NCBI GenBank assembly: GCA_051861205.1
Contig: JBHYDC010000006.1
Span: forward strand, 124,001 to 188,000
Direction of reading: 5' to 3'
Source of the DNA: JBHYDC01 sp051861205
GTDB lineage: Bacteria > Pseudomonadota > Alphaproteobacteria > Rhizobiales > Pleomorphomonadaceae
Length of the DNA stretch: 64,000 nt
Shown here: piece by piece, positions 43,770-51,998 of the stretch
How positions within the stretch are numbered: the stretch's first letter is position 1
Layout of the letters: every line of letters starts with the position of its first letter
Notes under the pieces: generated by a model
Seen by the model: the letters and a program-made list of their open reading frames with translations, nothing else
The model's database searches: none
Told to the model about the DNA's origin: nothing
Program-made: the position numbers and the translations under genes

Positions 43770-45239
43770 ATGACGGTCAGTGTGGATATCGGTTTGAAGA
43801 CGAGCGGCCAGCGCGCCGTCGTCGATCTGGAAGAACTGCTCGCCACCCGCCTTCTCGTCCAGGGCAATTCCGGCTCCGGCAAATCGCATCTCCTGCGCCG
43901 CATCCTCGAACAAAGCGCCCCTTGGGTACAGCAGTGCGTCATCGACCCGGAGGGTGATTTCGTCTCGCTCGCCGACAAGTTCGGCCACGTCGTCATCGAT
44001 GCCGCCGGCGCCGAGCGCGATCTTCCGCTGATCGCCGCCCGCGTCCGTCAGCACCGCGTCTCCGTCGTCCTCAACCTCGAAGGCCTCGACGTCGACCGCC
44101 AGATGCGCGCCGCCGCTTCGTTCCTCGGCGGCTTGTTCGACGCAGCGCGCGACCATTGGTATCCCATGCTCGTCGTCGTCGACGAGGCTCAGCTCTTCGC
44201 CCCGGCCGCTTCCGGCGAGGCCGACGAGGAGTCCCGCCGCCAATCGCTCGCCGCTATGACCAACCTGATGTGCCGGGGCCGCAAGCGCGGCCTTGCCGGC
44301 GTCATCGCCACGCAGCGCCTCGCCAAGCTCGCCAAGAACGTCGCGGCTGAAGCCTCCAACTTCCTGATGGGCCGCACCTTCCTCGACATCGACATGGCCC
44401 GCGCCGCCGATCTCCTCGGCATGGAGCGCCGTCAGGCCGAAGCTTTCCGCAACCTCGATCGCGGCCACTTCATCGCGCTCGGCCCCGCCATCGGTCGCCG
44501 CCCGGAGCCGGTGAAGATCGGCTTGGTCGAAACCGCCGGTCGCGGCGGCAGCCCAAAACTCACGCCCCTTCCCGAGCAGCCGGCCGGCGATGCCGCCGAA
44601 CTGATCTTCCGTGCAGTCGTTGGTGAAACCACCCAGCGCGCCGCCCCGCCGCCGGTTTCCACCAGCGATCTTCTCGCCCAGCTCGCCAAATCCCGCGCAG
44701 AGCCCGTCATTGAGGCCCCCGCCGACCTCTTCGCCGACGCCGAGCGCGAGGACAAGATCGAGGAAATCCTCGCCGCGATGATGGCCGAGCCGGAAGCCGG
44801 CTTCCAACCGGTCTCCATCCTCTACCAGGATTTTCTCGTGCGCTGCCGCATCGCCCGCGTCACCGGCGAGCCGATGGACCTGCCGCGTTTCCGCAAGCGC
44901 CTCGCCATCGCCCGCGCCGGCGTGGACGAGCGCTCCGTCGACGGCGCCGACTGGGACCAAGCCACCCTCGTCGCCGCCTCCTTGCCCGAGGACATTCGCG
45001 GCGTGTTCCTGCTTCTTGTCAAAGCCGCCGTCACCAAGGCCCCATGCCCCGGCGACGCCGAAATCGCAAAAGCCTACGGCACCCGCTCCCCCGGGCGCGC
45101 CCGCCGCCTCCTCGCCTATATGGAAGAGCGCGGCTTCATCGTCTGCGCCTCCGACATGCGCGGCAACCGCATCGTCAGCCTTCCCGATCTCGGCTGGCAA
45201 ACCGCGCCGGGCATGCCGGACGCGGTGGCGGCGGAGTAG
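43770..45239 (+). CDS. HerA/FtsK-like ATPase (DUF87-type), orphan
   Basis: A 489-residue P-loop ATPase. Walker A GNSGSGKSH (32-40), Walker B MLVVVDEAQLF (Asp138, Glu139), and the sensor-like GVIATQRLAKLAKNVAAEASNFLMGRT fit the HerA central-domain group. The C-terminal 200 residues (from about 290) are a separate helical region ending with a winged-helix-like AYGTRSPGRARRLLAYMEERGFI. HerA proper works with the NurA nuclease in DNA end resection; neither NurA nor a Sir2/DUF4297-type defence partner is nearby. Function is therefore open. Starts 105 bp after rhaI. Confidence 0.75.
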   Translation: MTVSVDIGLKTSGQRAVVDLEELLATRLLVQGNSGSGKSHLLRRILEQSAPWVQQCVIDPEGDFVSLADKFGHVVIDAAGAERDLPLIAARVRQHRVSVVLNLEGLDVDRQMRAAASFLGGLFDAARDHWYPMLVVVDEAQLFAPAASGEADEESRRQSLAAMTNLMCRGRKRGLAGVIATQRLAKLAKNVAAEASNFLMGRTFLDIDMARAADLLGMERRQAEAFRNLDRGHFIALGPAIGRRPEPVKIGLVETAGRGGSPKLTPLPEQPAGDAAELIFRAVVGETTQRAAPPPVSTSDLLAQLAKSRAEPVIEAPADLFADAEREDKIEEILAAMMAEPEAGFQPVSILYQDFLVRCRIARVTGEPMDLPRFRKRLAIARAGVDERSVDGADWDQATLVAASLPEDIRGVFLLLVKAAVTKAPCPGDAEIAKAYGTRSPGRARRLLAYMEERGFIVCASDMRGNRIVSLPDLGWQTAPGMPDAVAAE

Positions 45240-45270
45240 GGGGACAGCCCGTCCGGTCCCAAACGAAAAA

Positions 45271-45294
45271 GGCCGAAGCGTTTCCGCCCCGGCC
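45271..45294. terminator. Bidirectional terminator between HerA-like and helicase genes
   Basis: GGCCG (45271-45275) pairs with CGGCC (45290-45294), with an inner GCG-TTTC-CGC stem. On the minus strand it is followed by five T residues, making a good terminator for the helicase gene; on the plus strand only TCTT follows. Confidence 0.7.
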
Positions 45295-45323
45295 TCTTCA
45301 CTCTCAAACCATTCGTTCAAACG

Positions 45324-46814
45324 TCAGCCGCGATCGCCCCGGCCGTTGCCGCGCGGCGGGCGTCCGCCTGCGGCTTGCCTCGGCGGGTTGCGCGGGCCGC
45401 TTGGCGCCAGAAAACCCACGCGGCCAAGGCTCTGTTCGGCCGCGCCGGTGTCGCGGTTCACGGGCTTTGCCGATGCGGCATTGGCCGGGCGGTCGCTGCG
45501 CTCGGGGCGGCGGCTGGCGGCGTGATGCCCCGCGTCCGGCTTGGGTCCGCGTCCAGCGCCCTGTCCGCCACCGTTACGGCCGCGATTGGCGGGCGCACCA
45601 GGACGGCCACGGCTGGGCTGGCGGTCGCCGCGCGTCGCACGCTCGTCGGGAATGAACTCCTCGCGCGGCATATGGCGCACTTCGATCGTGCCGCGCCGAT
45701 CCTCGGACGGGATCGTCTGGCGCGTCAGCTTCTCGATGTCCTTCAGATACGCCCGTTCCTCGGCATCACAGAACGAAATCGCGATGCCGCTTGCCCCCGC
45801 GCGCGCCGTACGGCCGATGCGGTGCACGTAGCTTTCGGGAATATTCGGCAGGTCGAAGTTGATGACATGGCTGACGCCCGTCACGTCGATGCCGCGCGCG
45901 GCGATATCCGTCGCGATCAGGATCGGCGTCGCACCGCTCTTGAACCCGGCCAGCGCCTTTTCGCGCTGCGCCTGGCTCTTGTTGCCATGGATCGCCACCG
46001 CCGCGATGCCGTCCATTTCCAGCGAGCGCACAACGCGGTCAGCGCCATGCTTGGTCCGCGTGAAAACGAGCGCACGGTCCGGCTTTTCTTCCACGATCAC
46101 GTCGCGCAGCAGCGTGCGCTTGGCGGCTGTGTCGATGTGGATGACGCGCTGATTGACGCGCTCGGCGGTGGTCGCAACGGGCGCGACCTTCACCGTCACC
46201 GGGTTCTTCAGCAAGTCGTTCGCAAGCTGCCCGATTTCCTTCGGCATGGTGGCCGAGAACAGCAGCGTCTGGCGGGCCGCCGGCATCGTCTTCATGATCC
46301 GGCGCACCGAATGCACAAAGCCCATGTCCAGCATCTGGTCGGCTTCATCGAGCACGAAGACTTCGATATCGCCGAGCGCAACCATCCCGGCGTCCATATG
46401 GTCGATCAACCGGCCGGGTGTCGCAACTAGAATGTCCACGCCGCGCCGTAGGCGATCTTCCTGCGGGCGATGGCCGACGCCGCCGAATACCGTCGCGATC
46501 GACATGTGGTTCATGAAATGGCCGTAGGAGCGGAAGCTCTCGGCGATCTGCGTCGCCAATTCGCGCGTCGGCGACAGGATCAGCGCACGCACCCGGCGCG
46601 GCTGCGCAATCCGGCCCGGCGCCAGCCGCTGCAGGATCGGCAGGGCGAAGGCTGCGGTCTTGCCGGTGCCGGTCTGCGCGATGCCGAGCAGGTCCTTGCC
46701 GGCAAGAAGCTCGGGGATCGCCTGGCTCTGGATGGGGGTGGGGGTATCGTAACCTTCCTTGGCAAGACCGCGCAGGAGGCTTTCGGCAAGGCCGAGTTCA
46801 GCAAAAGTGGTCAA
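45324..46814 (-). CDS. DEAD-box ATP-dependent RNA helicase, RhlE-like
   Basis: About 496 residues. All core motifs are present: PTPIQSQAIPELLAG (Q), AQTGTGKTAA (I), PTRELATQIAESF (Ia), VATPGRLIDH (Ib), VLDEADQMLDMGF (II, DEAD), LLFSATMPKEI (III), ALVFTRTKHGADRV (IV), IATDIAARGIDV (V), YVHRIGRTARAGASG (VI). The last 120 residues are a basic RGG/RPG-rich tail (RQPSRGRPGAPANRGRNGGGQ) for RNA binding. Homologues open TTFAELGL, which here follows a TTG at 46814; no ATG or GTG fits better, so I take TTG. The start lies beside a palindrome that covers its ribosome site. Confidence 0.9.
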   Translation of the reverse strand: MTTFAELGLAESLLRGLAKEGYDTPTPIQSQAIPELLAGKDLLGIAQTGTGKTAAFALPILQRLAPGRIAQPRRVRALILSPTRELATQIAESFRSYGHFMNHMSIATVFGGVGHRPQEDRLRRGVDILVATPGRLIDHMDAGMVALGDIEVFVLDEADQMLDMGFVHSVRRIMKTMPAARQTLLFSATMPKEIGQLANDLLKNPVTVKVAPVATTAERVNQRVIHIDTAAKRTLLRDVIVEEKPDRALVFTRTKHGADRVVRSLEMDGIAAVAIHGNKSQAQREKALAGFKSGATPILIATDIAARGIDVTGVSHVINFDLPNIPESYVHRIGRTARAGASGIAISFCDAEERAYLKDIEKLTRQTIPSEDRRGTIEVRHMPREEFIPDERATRGDRQPSRGRPGAPANRGRNGGGQGAGRGPKPDAGHHAASRRPERSDRPANAASAKPVNRDTGAAEQSLGRVGFLAPSGPRNPPRQAAGGRPPRGNGRGDRG

Positions 46815-46818
46815 AACG

Positions 46819-46894
46819 GTTCTTTCAGAAAGAACGCGCGTCGAAAGCCGGTGTTCGCACCGGCGCATCAGCGCGGGGTGTCGAACGCCCCGCG
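46819..46894 (-). promoter_or_regulatory. Structured 5' leader of the helicase mRNA
   Basis: Three stem-loops in a row on the minus strand: 46894-46888 with 46878-46872 (CGCGGGG/CCCCGCG), 46864-46858 with 46853-46847 (GCCGGTG/CACCGGC, 4-base loop), and the palindrome GTTCTTTC-T-GAAAGAAC at 46835-46819, which ends 4 bases before the TTG start and contains the only purine-rich ribosome-site candidate. A TTGACA with a poorer -10 (CATTTC) at 47042-47014 would give a leader of about 190 bases. Folding could control translation, for example by temperature or by helicase feedback. Confidence 0.5.
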
Positions 46895-47013
46895 TGATTG
46901 GGCCATTCACAAGGAAACTGCGATTTCGCCCGGCCTATCGGATCCCATCAAAGGGACCGTCGCTCACGCGGCCAAAGCTTATTGTGCGGCGCAGCAGCGC
47001 TCGCATGCCACGT

Positions 47014-47042
47014 GAAATGACTGTGACCGGGTGATTTGTCAA
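47014..47042 (-). promoter_or_regulatory. Candidate promoter of the helicase gene
   Basis: TTGACA (47042-47037) and CATTTC (47019-47014) at 17-base spacing on the minus strand. The -35 is perfect, the -10 weak. Located between the antiporter stop codon and the structured leader. Confidence 0.4.
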
Positions 47043-47078
47043 GCTAATCCAATAAATCACCACTTTGTCCCGTCCTTT

Positions 47079-48959
47079 TCACCCCGCCTTGCCCTTCGCC
47101 TCCTCGCGCAGCGGTGCGGCGTCCCAGCCTGATTCGGTCACGTCCTGCGCCGTCTGAACGTCGCGGGCAAGCACTTTTTCCAGCATCGCGCGGCGTTCTT
47201 TGAACGCAAGTCCGTAGCTGTCGCGGTCGCCGGTTGCGCGCAGTTTGCGTAAGGTCTCCAGCGTTTCCAAATCGTGACGGCGGAAGATGCGGCCGATCCG
47301 CTCGGCCTCGAAGGCCGGCATCCCCATCGCGCGCAGTGTTTCCGTGCCCATTTCCAGCGCGCCCGCGAAGGTTTCGCGCACGATCCGGTCGGCGCCCGCC
47401 GCTTCCAAATCATAGGAATGCGCCCTGTCGTAAGCGCGCGCGATCACGGTCAGATGGGGGAAGTTGCGCTTGGCCATCTCCACGATTTCCGTAGTGGTGT
47501 CCTTCTCGTCCGTCGCCACCACCAGCAGCGACGCCTCGTCCGCCCCCGCCGACGCTAAAAGGTCATGCCGCCGCGCGTCGCCATAATAAACGGTGTACCC
47601 GAACCGCCGCAGCGCCTCGATCTGTTCCGCATCGTGCTCCAATACCGTCACCGGCACGCCGCGCCCCAGCATTAAGCGGGCCACGATTTGGCCCACCCGG
47701 CCGAACCCGGCGACGATCACCCGGTTGCGCTCTTCGATCTTGTCGGGCTCACGGGTCTCCGCCGCCTGCTCGCCCCGGGTCAACCGGTCGAGCACGATGA
47801 ACAGCACCGGCGTCGTCAGCATCGAAAGCGCCACCGAAGCCGTCAACAAGCCGGACACGCCCGCATCCAAAATCAAATTCTGGCTGGCGAAGCCGATCAG
47901 CACGAAGGCGAATTCGCCGATCTGCGATAGCGCGATCGCCGTCAGCAGCGCTTCTCTCCGGTTCAGTTTCGCCATCCGCGCAATCGCGAACAGGATCGCC
48001 GCCTTCAGCGCCACGATCCCGATCACGATGCCGGCCAGAATCAGCGGATATTCCACGATCAGCCCAAGCTGTAGCCCCGCCCCCACGGATATGAAGAACA
48101 GCCCGAGCAGCAGCCCCTTGAACGGCTCGATATCGCTTTCGATTTCGTGCCGGAACTCGCTGTCGGCCAGCACCACGCCCGCCAGAAACGCGCCAAGCGC
48201 CGGCGAAAGCCCCACCGCCTGCATCAAAAGCGCCGTCCCGGCCACAATCAGCAACGCCGTCGCGGTGAAGATTTCCCGCAGCCGCGTTCGCGCCATCAGG
48301 CTGAACAGCGGCCGCACCGCCAACCGTCCGCCCAGCACGATCACCGCCACGGCGGCCAGCACCAACAGCGCGCCGGCCCAGCCGGGCAGGGTGTCGATCA
48401 GGCTCGTGCCGTGCCCCTCCGCCGCATCCACCGCCACGCCGCGCGGGGCCAAGAGCGGCATGATCGCCAAGATCGGGATCACCGCAATGTCCTGGAATAA
48501 CAGCATCGCGAGCGATGTCTCCCCGGCCGGGCTCTTCAGCAGCCCCTTTTCCGCCAGCGCCTGGAGCACGATGGCGGTCGACGACATCGCCGCGATCAGG
48601 CCGATCGCCAGCGCCTCGCTCCAGCGCAGCCCCAGCGCGTAGGCCGCCGCCCCCACCAGCGCCGCCGTCAGCGCCACCTGCATGCCGCCAAGCCCGAACA
48701 CCGCGTTGCGCATCGACCACAGTTTGGAGGGCTGCAACTCCAGCCCCACGATGAACAGCATCATCACCACGCCGAACTCGGCCACATGCATCAGGTCCGC
48801 CCCGCCGGACACCAGCCCCAGCACCGACGGCCCCACCACCACACCCGCCACGAGATAGCCGAGCACCGACCCCAGCCCCAGGCGTTTGGCAACGGGCACC
48901 GACACCACGGCCGCGGCAAGATAGGTCGCGGTCTGAACCAGAAAACCGTCGGCGGCCAT
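47079..48959 (-). CDS. Kef-type K+/H+ antiporter (CPA2 family) with TrkA-N domain
   Basis: A 626-residue inner-membrane protein. Residues 1 to about 385 form a CPA2 exchanger with some twelve helices (LGLGSVLGYLVAGVVVGPSVLGL; AMSSTAIVLQALAEKG; LSPALGAFLAGVVLADSEFRHEIESDIEPFKGLLLGLFFISVGAGL). From about 405 a RCK/TrkA-N nucleotide-binding domain begins RVIVAGFGRVGQIVARLML. KefB/KefC proteins are held shut by glutathione and opened by its electrophile adducts to acidify the cytoplasm; the adjacent KefF-like gene supports that type. The gene follows the ancillary gene by 36 bp. Confidence 0.9.
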   Translation of the reverse strand: MAADGFLVQTATYLAAAVVSVPVAKRLGLGSVLGYLVAGVVVGPSVLGLVSGGADLMHVAEFGVVMMLFIVGLELQPSKLWSMRNAVFGLGGMQVALTAALVGAAAYALGLRWSEALAIGLIAAMSSTAIVLQALAEKGLLKSPAGETSLAMLLFQDIAVIPILAIMPLLAPRGVAVDAAEGHGTSLIDTLPGWAGALLVLAAVAVIVLGGRLAVRPLFSLMARTRLREIFTATALLIVAGTALLMQAVGLSPALGAFLAGVVLADSEFRHEIESDIEPFKGLLLGLFFISVGAGLQLGLIVEYPLILAGIVIGIVALKAAILFAIARMAKLNRREALLTAIALSQIGEFAFVLIGFASQNLILDAGVSGLLTASVALSMLTTPVLFIVLDRLTRGEQAAETREPDKIEERNRVIVAGFGRVGQIVARLMLGRGVPVTVLEHDAEQIEALRRFGYTVYYGDARRHDLLASAGADEASLLVVATDEKDTTTEIVEMAKRNFPHLTVIARAYDRAHSYDLEAAGADRIVRETFAGALEMGTETLRAMGMPAFEAERIGRIFRRHDLETLETLRKLRATGDRDSYGLAFKERRAMLEKVLARDVQTAQDVTESGWDAAPLREEAKGKAG

Positions 48960-48995
48960 GGCGTATCGTCCTTGTCAGCGGCCTTGCGGCCCCGC

Positions 48996-49553
48996 TTATC
49001 CCACCGCGCGCAGCGGCGTCCCATCCCGCAGCGTCGTCAGCCGCGCGCGATAGGCATGCGCGGCCGCTTCAATCTCGCCGGCACCCGCCACATGCGCCGC
49101 ATGCACCACGAACGGCCGTTGCCAAGCCATATGGCAAAGTTTGGCCGTTGCTTCGAACGGGCGCAGCAATTCGTCCACGGTAAAGTGGTTCATGCCGCCC
49201 TCGCCATAGGCTTCGTCCCGTCCGCCGGTGGTGATCGCCTGTAGCCAGAGCTTGCCTTCAAGCTTGCGCCCGCTCTGCCCATAGGCCCAGCCGTGTTCCA
49301 GCACTAGATCCTGCCATTCCTTCACGATCGAAGGGGCGGAGTACCAGAAGAACGGATGCTGAAGCACCACTGCGTCGTGGTCCACGAGCAGCCCTTGCTC
49401 GCGCTCCACATCGATCGCGAAATCGGGGTAGGTCTCATAAAGGTCATGCACCGTCACCCCGTCCACCGCGCGCGCGGCGGCGATCATCGCTTTGTTGAGG
49501 CGCGACGTGCGATAAGACGGGTGGGCGAACAAAACCAGGATACGGCGAGCCAT
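48996..49553 (-). CDS. NAD(P)H-dependent oxidoreductase, KefF/KefG-like antiporter ancillary protein
   Basis: About 185 residues, flavodoxin-like fold: RILVLFAHPSYRTSRLNKAMI binds the FMN phosphate, then LLVDHDAVVLQHPFFWYSAPSIVKEWQDLVLEHGWAYG and LQAITTGGRDEAYGEGG are family blocks. KefF and KefG bind Kef channels, are quinone reductases, and are needed for full efflux. ATG at 49553 has GGAAGTG upstream. Co-transcribed with the antiporter. Confidence 0.88.
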   Translation of the reverse strand: MARRILVLFAHPSYRTSRLNKAMIAAARAVDGVTVHDLYETYPDFAIDVEREQGLLVDHDAVVLQHPFFWYSAPSIVKEWQDLVLEHGWAYGQSGRKLEGKLWLQAITTGGRDEAYGEGGMNHFTVDELLRPFEATAKLCHMAWQRPFVVHAAHVAGAGEIEAAAHAYRARLTTLRDGTPLRAVG

Positions 49554-49749
49554 CGCACTTCCACGTCGGTGTGAATACGACGCAATCATGGGGCGGATCC
49601 GCCGCCATGGAAAGCTCGCCCACCGCCGTGCTGCACAGGAAGCCGTTCCGCCTTAACCGCCGCGTCCTTCGAAACGCCCCGCGCGCTTCCTATATCCCGG
49701 CTCACGGGCCCAGCCCGTCCGCAACATGCGCCCGCAAGGAGGGAACTTC

Positions 49750-50178
49750 ATGGACATTCTATACACCGCCCACGCCACCGCCACCGGCGGCGGCCGAAAC
49801 CTCGGCCACGCCGTCACCGACGACGGCAAGGTCGATGTCCAACTCTCCGTTCCCAAAGACATGGGCGGCCCCGGCGGCGACGGCACAAACCCCGAGCAAT
49901 TGTTCGCGGCCGGCTATTCCGCCTGTTTCCTCGGCGCGCTGCGCGCTGTCGGCGCCCGCGAGAAAACGCCCATTCCGCCTGAAGCCAGCGTGTCGGCCGC
50001 CGTCGGCATCGGCCAGCGCGACGATAAGGCCGGTTTCGGCCTCGCCGTCGAACTCACCATCAACGCGCCGGGCCTTGCCCGCGAAACGGTTGAGGATCTC
50101 GTCGCCAAGGCGCACATCATGTGCCCCTACAGCAACGCCACGCGCGGCAACATCGACGTCAAGCTCACCGTCGCCTGA
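49750..50178 (+). CDS. ohr: Organic hydroperoxide resistance protein Ohr
   Basis: A 142-residue Ohr/OsmC protein. Two redox cysteines are visible, in AAGYSACFLGAL and AHIMCPYSNATRGN, with the catalytic Arg region early in the chain (the family opening LYTAHATATGGGRNLGHAVTDDG). It reduces organic peroxides using lipoylated partners. ATG at 49750 follows AAGGAGGG. The MarR-type repressor OhrR, often adjacent, is not here. It sits next to the Kef module, another electrophile/oxidant defence. Confidence 0.93.
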   Translation: MDILYTAHATATGGGRNLGHAVTDDGKVDVQLSVPKDMGGPGGDGTNPEQLFAAGYSACFLGALRAVGAREKTPIPPEASVSAAVGIGQRDDKAGFGLAVELTINAPGLARETVEDLVAKAHIMCPYSNATRGNIDVKLTVA

Positions 50179-50247
50179 CCCAAATCCCGCGCATAAAAAC
50201 CTTGTTCCGGCCCGCTCGTCCAAGGGCCGGAATCGAGGCTCCTCGTG

Positions 50248-51768
50248 TCACATCACCGCGCCGATCTGCCAGGGCACGAATTCCGCGTCGCCATAGCCCA
50301 GATCTTCGGACTTGGTGTGCTCGCCGGACGCCACCTTCAGCATCGTCTCGAAAATCTCCCGGCCCTTCTCTTCCAGCGGCACCCCATCCAGGATGTCGCC
50401 GCAGTTCAGGTCCATGTCCTCGGTCATGCGGGCATAGAGGTCCGAGTTGGTCGCGATCTTGATCGAGGGCACCGGCTTTGCCCCAAACGCCGATCCGCGC
50501 CCGGTCGTGAAGGCGATCAAATTCGCCCCGCTCGCGATTTGTCCGGTCGCCGACACCGGGTCATAACCCGGCGAATCCATGAACACGAAGCCCGGCGTCG
50601 AAATCGGCTCGGCATATTCGAACACGCCCCGAAGCGGCGACGTGCCGCCCTTCGCCGCCGCCCCGAGCGACTTTTCAAGGATAGTGGTGATCCCGCCGGC
50701 CTTGTTGCCGGGCGAGGGGTTGTTGTTCATATCGCCGCCGTTGCGGGCGGTGTACTCCTCCCACCAGCGGATCCGCTCGGCCAGTTTCTCGGCAATCTCC
50801 GGCCGCTCCGCCCGCGCCATCAAAAGATGCTCGGCGCCATAAATCTCCGGCGTTTCAGAAAGGATCGCCGTACCGCCATGCGCCGCCAGAAGGTCCGCCG
50901 CATAGCCGAGCGCCGGGTTCGCCGTCAGCCCGGAATAGCCGTCCGACCCGCCGCACTGCATCCCCACCGAAAGCGCGCTCGCCGGCGCCGTCTCGCGCTT
51001 CACCGTGTTGGCTACGGCCAGCATGTCGCGCACGGCCGCCACGCCGCGCTCGATCGAGCGGCGCGTTCCACCCGAATCCTGAATGGTCAGCGAGCGGAAA
51101 TGGTCGCCCTCCACCACGCCGTAGCGTTCCTTCAGGCGGGGGATCTGGAACACTTCGCAGCCCAGGCCCACCACCAGCACGCCGCCGAAATTGGGATGGC
51201 TCGCATAGCCCCACTGGGTGCGCTCCACCACCTCGAAGCCCTCGCCCTTGGCCGCCATGCCGCAGCCGGTGCCGTGCACCAGCGGCACCACGCCGTCCAC
51301 GTTGGGAAATTGCTCCAAGATCCCGGACCGCTCCACCGCCGTCGCGATGTATTTCGCCACCGTCGCCGAGCAGTTCACCGAGGTGAGGATGCCCACATAG
51401 TTACGCGTGCCCACCTTGCCGTTCGGCCGGCGGAAGCCCTCGAAGGTCGCCGGCGCCACGTCCGGCGCCACATATTTGGCGTCCACCGCATCGGCATGCC
51501 GCTCAAACGGGTGCATCTCCACATTGTCCACGTGAACATGCTCGCCGGGCGCGATGTCGCGGGTGGCAAAGCCGATGATCTGGCCGAACTTCAGGATCGG
51601 CGCGCCATTCGGGATCGGCGCCGAGGCCAGCTTATGGCCCTTGGGAATGCGCCCCGCTGCCTTGAACCCCTCAACCGCGCTCCCCGCGTCGATTGAATCA
51701 AGAGCCACCACCACATTGTCTGAGGCGTTTAGGCGAAGGATGCGCGGATTGCGGGCAGGGGCGTTCAT
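50248..51768 (-). CDS. uxaA: Altronate dehydratase (UxaA family)
   Basis: A 506-residue enzyme with an N-terminal SAF-like domain (about 1-90, DNVVVALDSIDAGSAV...GEHVHVDNVEMH) and a C-terminal catalytic domain carrying FRRPNGKVGTRNYVGILTSVNCSATVAKYIA, HGTGCGM, GCEVFQIP and QCGGSDGYSGLTANPALG, all family signatures. It dehydrates D-altronate to 2-keto-3-deoxygluconate in galacturonate breakdown; a related substrate such as galactarate cannot be excluded. AAGGACAACCG precedes the ATG. Divergent from the kinase that takes the product. Confidence 0.88.
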   Translation of the reverse strand: MNAPARNPRILRLNASDNVVVALDSIDAGSAVEGFKAAGRIPKGHKLASAPIPNGAPILKFGQIIGFATRDIAPGEHVHVDNVEMHPFERHADAVDAKYVAPDVAPATFEGFRRPNGKVGTRNYVGILTSVNCSATVAKYIATAVERSGILEQFPNVDGVVPLVHGTGCGMAAKGEGFEVVERTQWGYASHPNFGGVLVVGLGCEVFQIPRLKERYGVVEGDHFRSLTIQDSGGTRRSIERGVAAVRDMLAVANTVKRETAPASALSVGMQCGGSDGYSGLTANPALGYAADLLAAHGGTAILSETPEIYGAEHLLMARAERPEIAEKLAERIRWWEEYTARNGGDMNNNPSPGNKAGGITTILEKSLGAAAKGGTSPLRGVFEYAEPISTPGFVFMDSPGYDPVSATGQIASGANLIAFTTGRGSAFGAKPVPSIKIATNSDLYARMTEDMDLNCGDILDGVPLEEKGREIFETMLKVASGEHTKSEDLGYGDAEFVPWQIGAVM

Positions 51769-51942
51769 CGGTTGTCCTTGAATTTCAACATCAAGCGGCC
51801 GCCGATACCAGGCCGGAACCAGCGCCGCGCGCGTCAAGCGTCAACCGCGTTGTTCTACCCGCCGCCGCGTCACAAAACCAGATATCGCGTCGTTCCGGTC
51901 GAAAAATACCGCGCCCGCCCCCGCTTGCCCCCACGCCGTCTT

Positions 51943-51960
51943 GATCGGGCCTGCCCGATC
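51943..51960. promoter_or_regulatory. Palindrome between uxaA and the KDG kinase gene
   Basis: GATCGGGC-CT-GCCCGATC, perfect, 39 bp before the kinase start in the 230-bp divergent region. A candidate operator for a regulator sensing hexuronate or 2-keto-3-deoxygluconate; no regulator gene is next to it. Confidence 0.45.
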
Positions 51961-51998
51961 GCCGATACCCAAGTCATAACCGCGACTAAGAGGACACC

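Noticed and set aside
42789..45320. 843-residue open frame antisense to rhaI and the HerA-like gene
   Set aside because: Spans two real genes and their spacer with the same shadow composition and no domain.
43770..46814. HerA-like ATPase plus DEAD helicase as a defence system
   Set aside because: The genes are convergent with a terminator between them, and the helicase is a typical housekeeping RhlE-like protein; no nuclease or sensor accompanies them.
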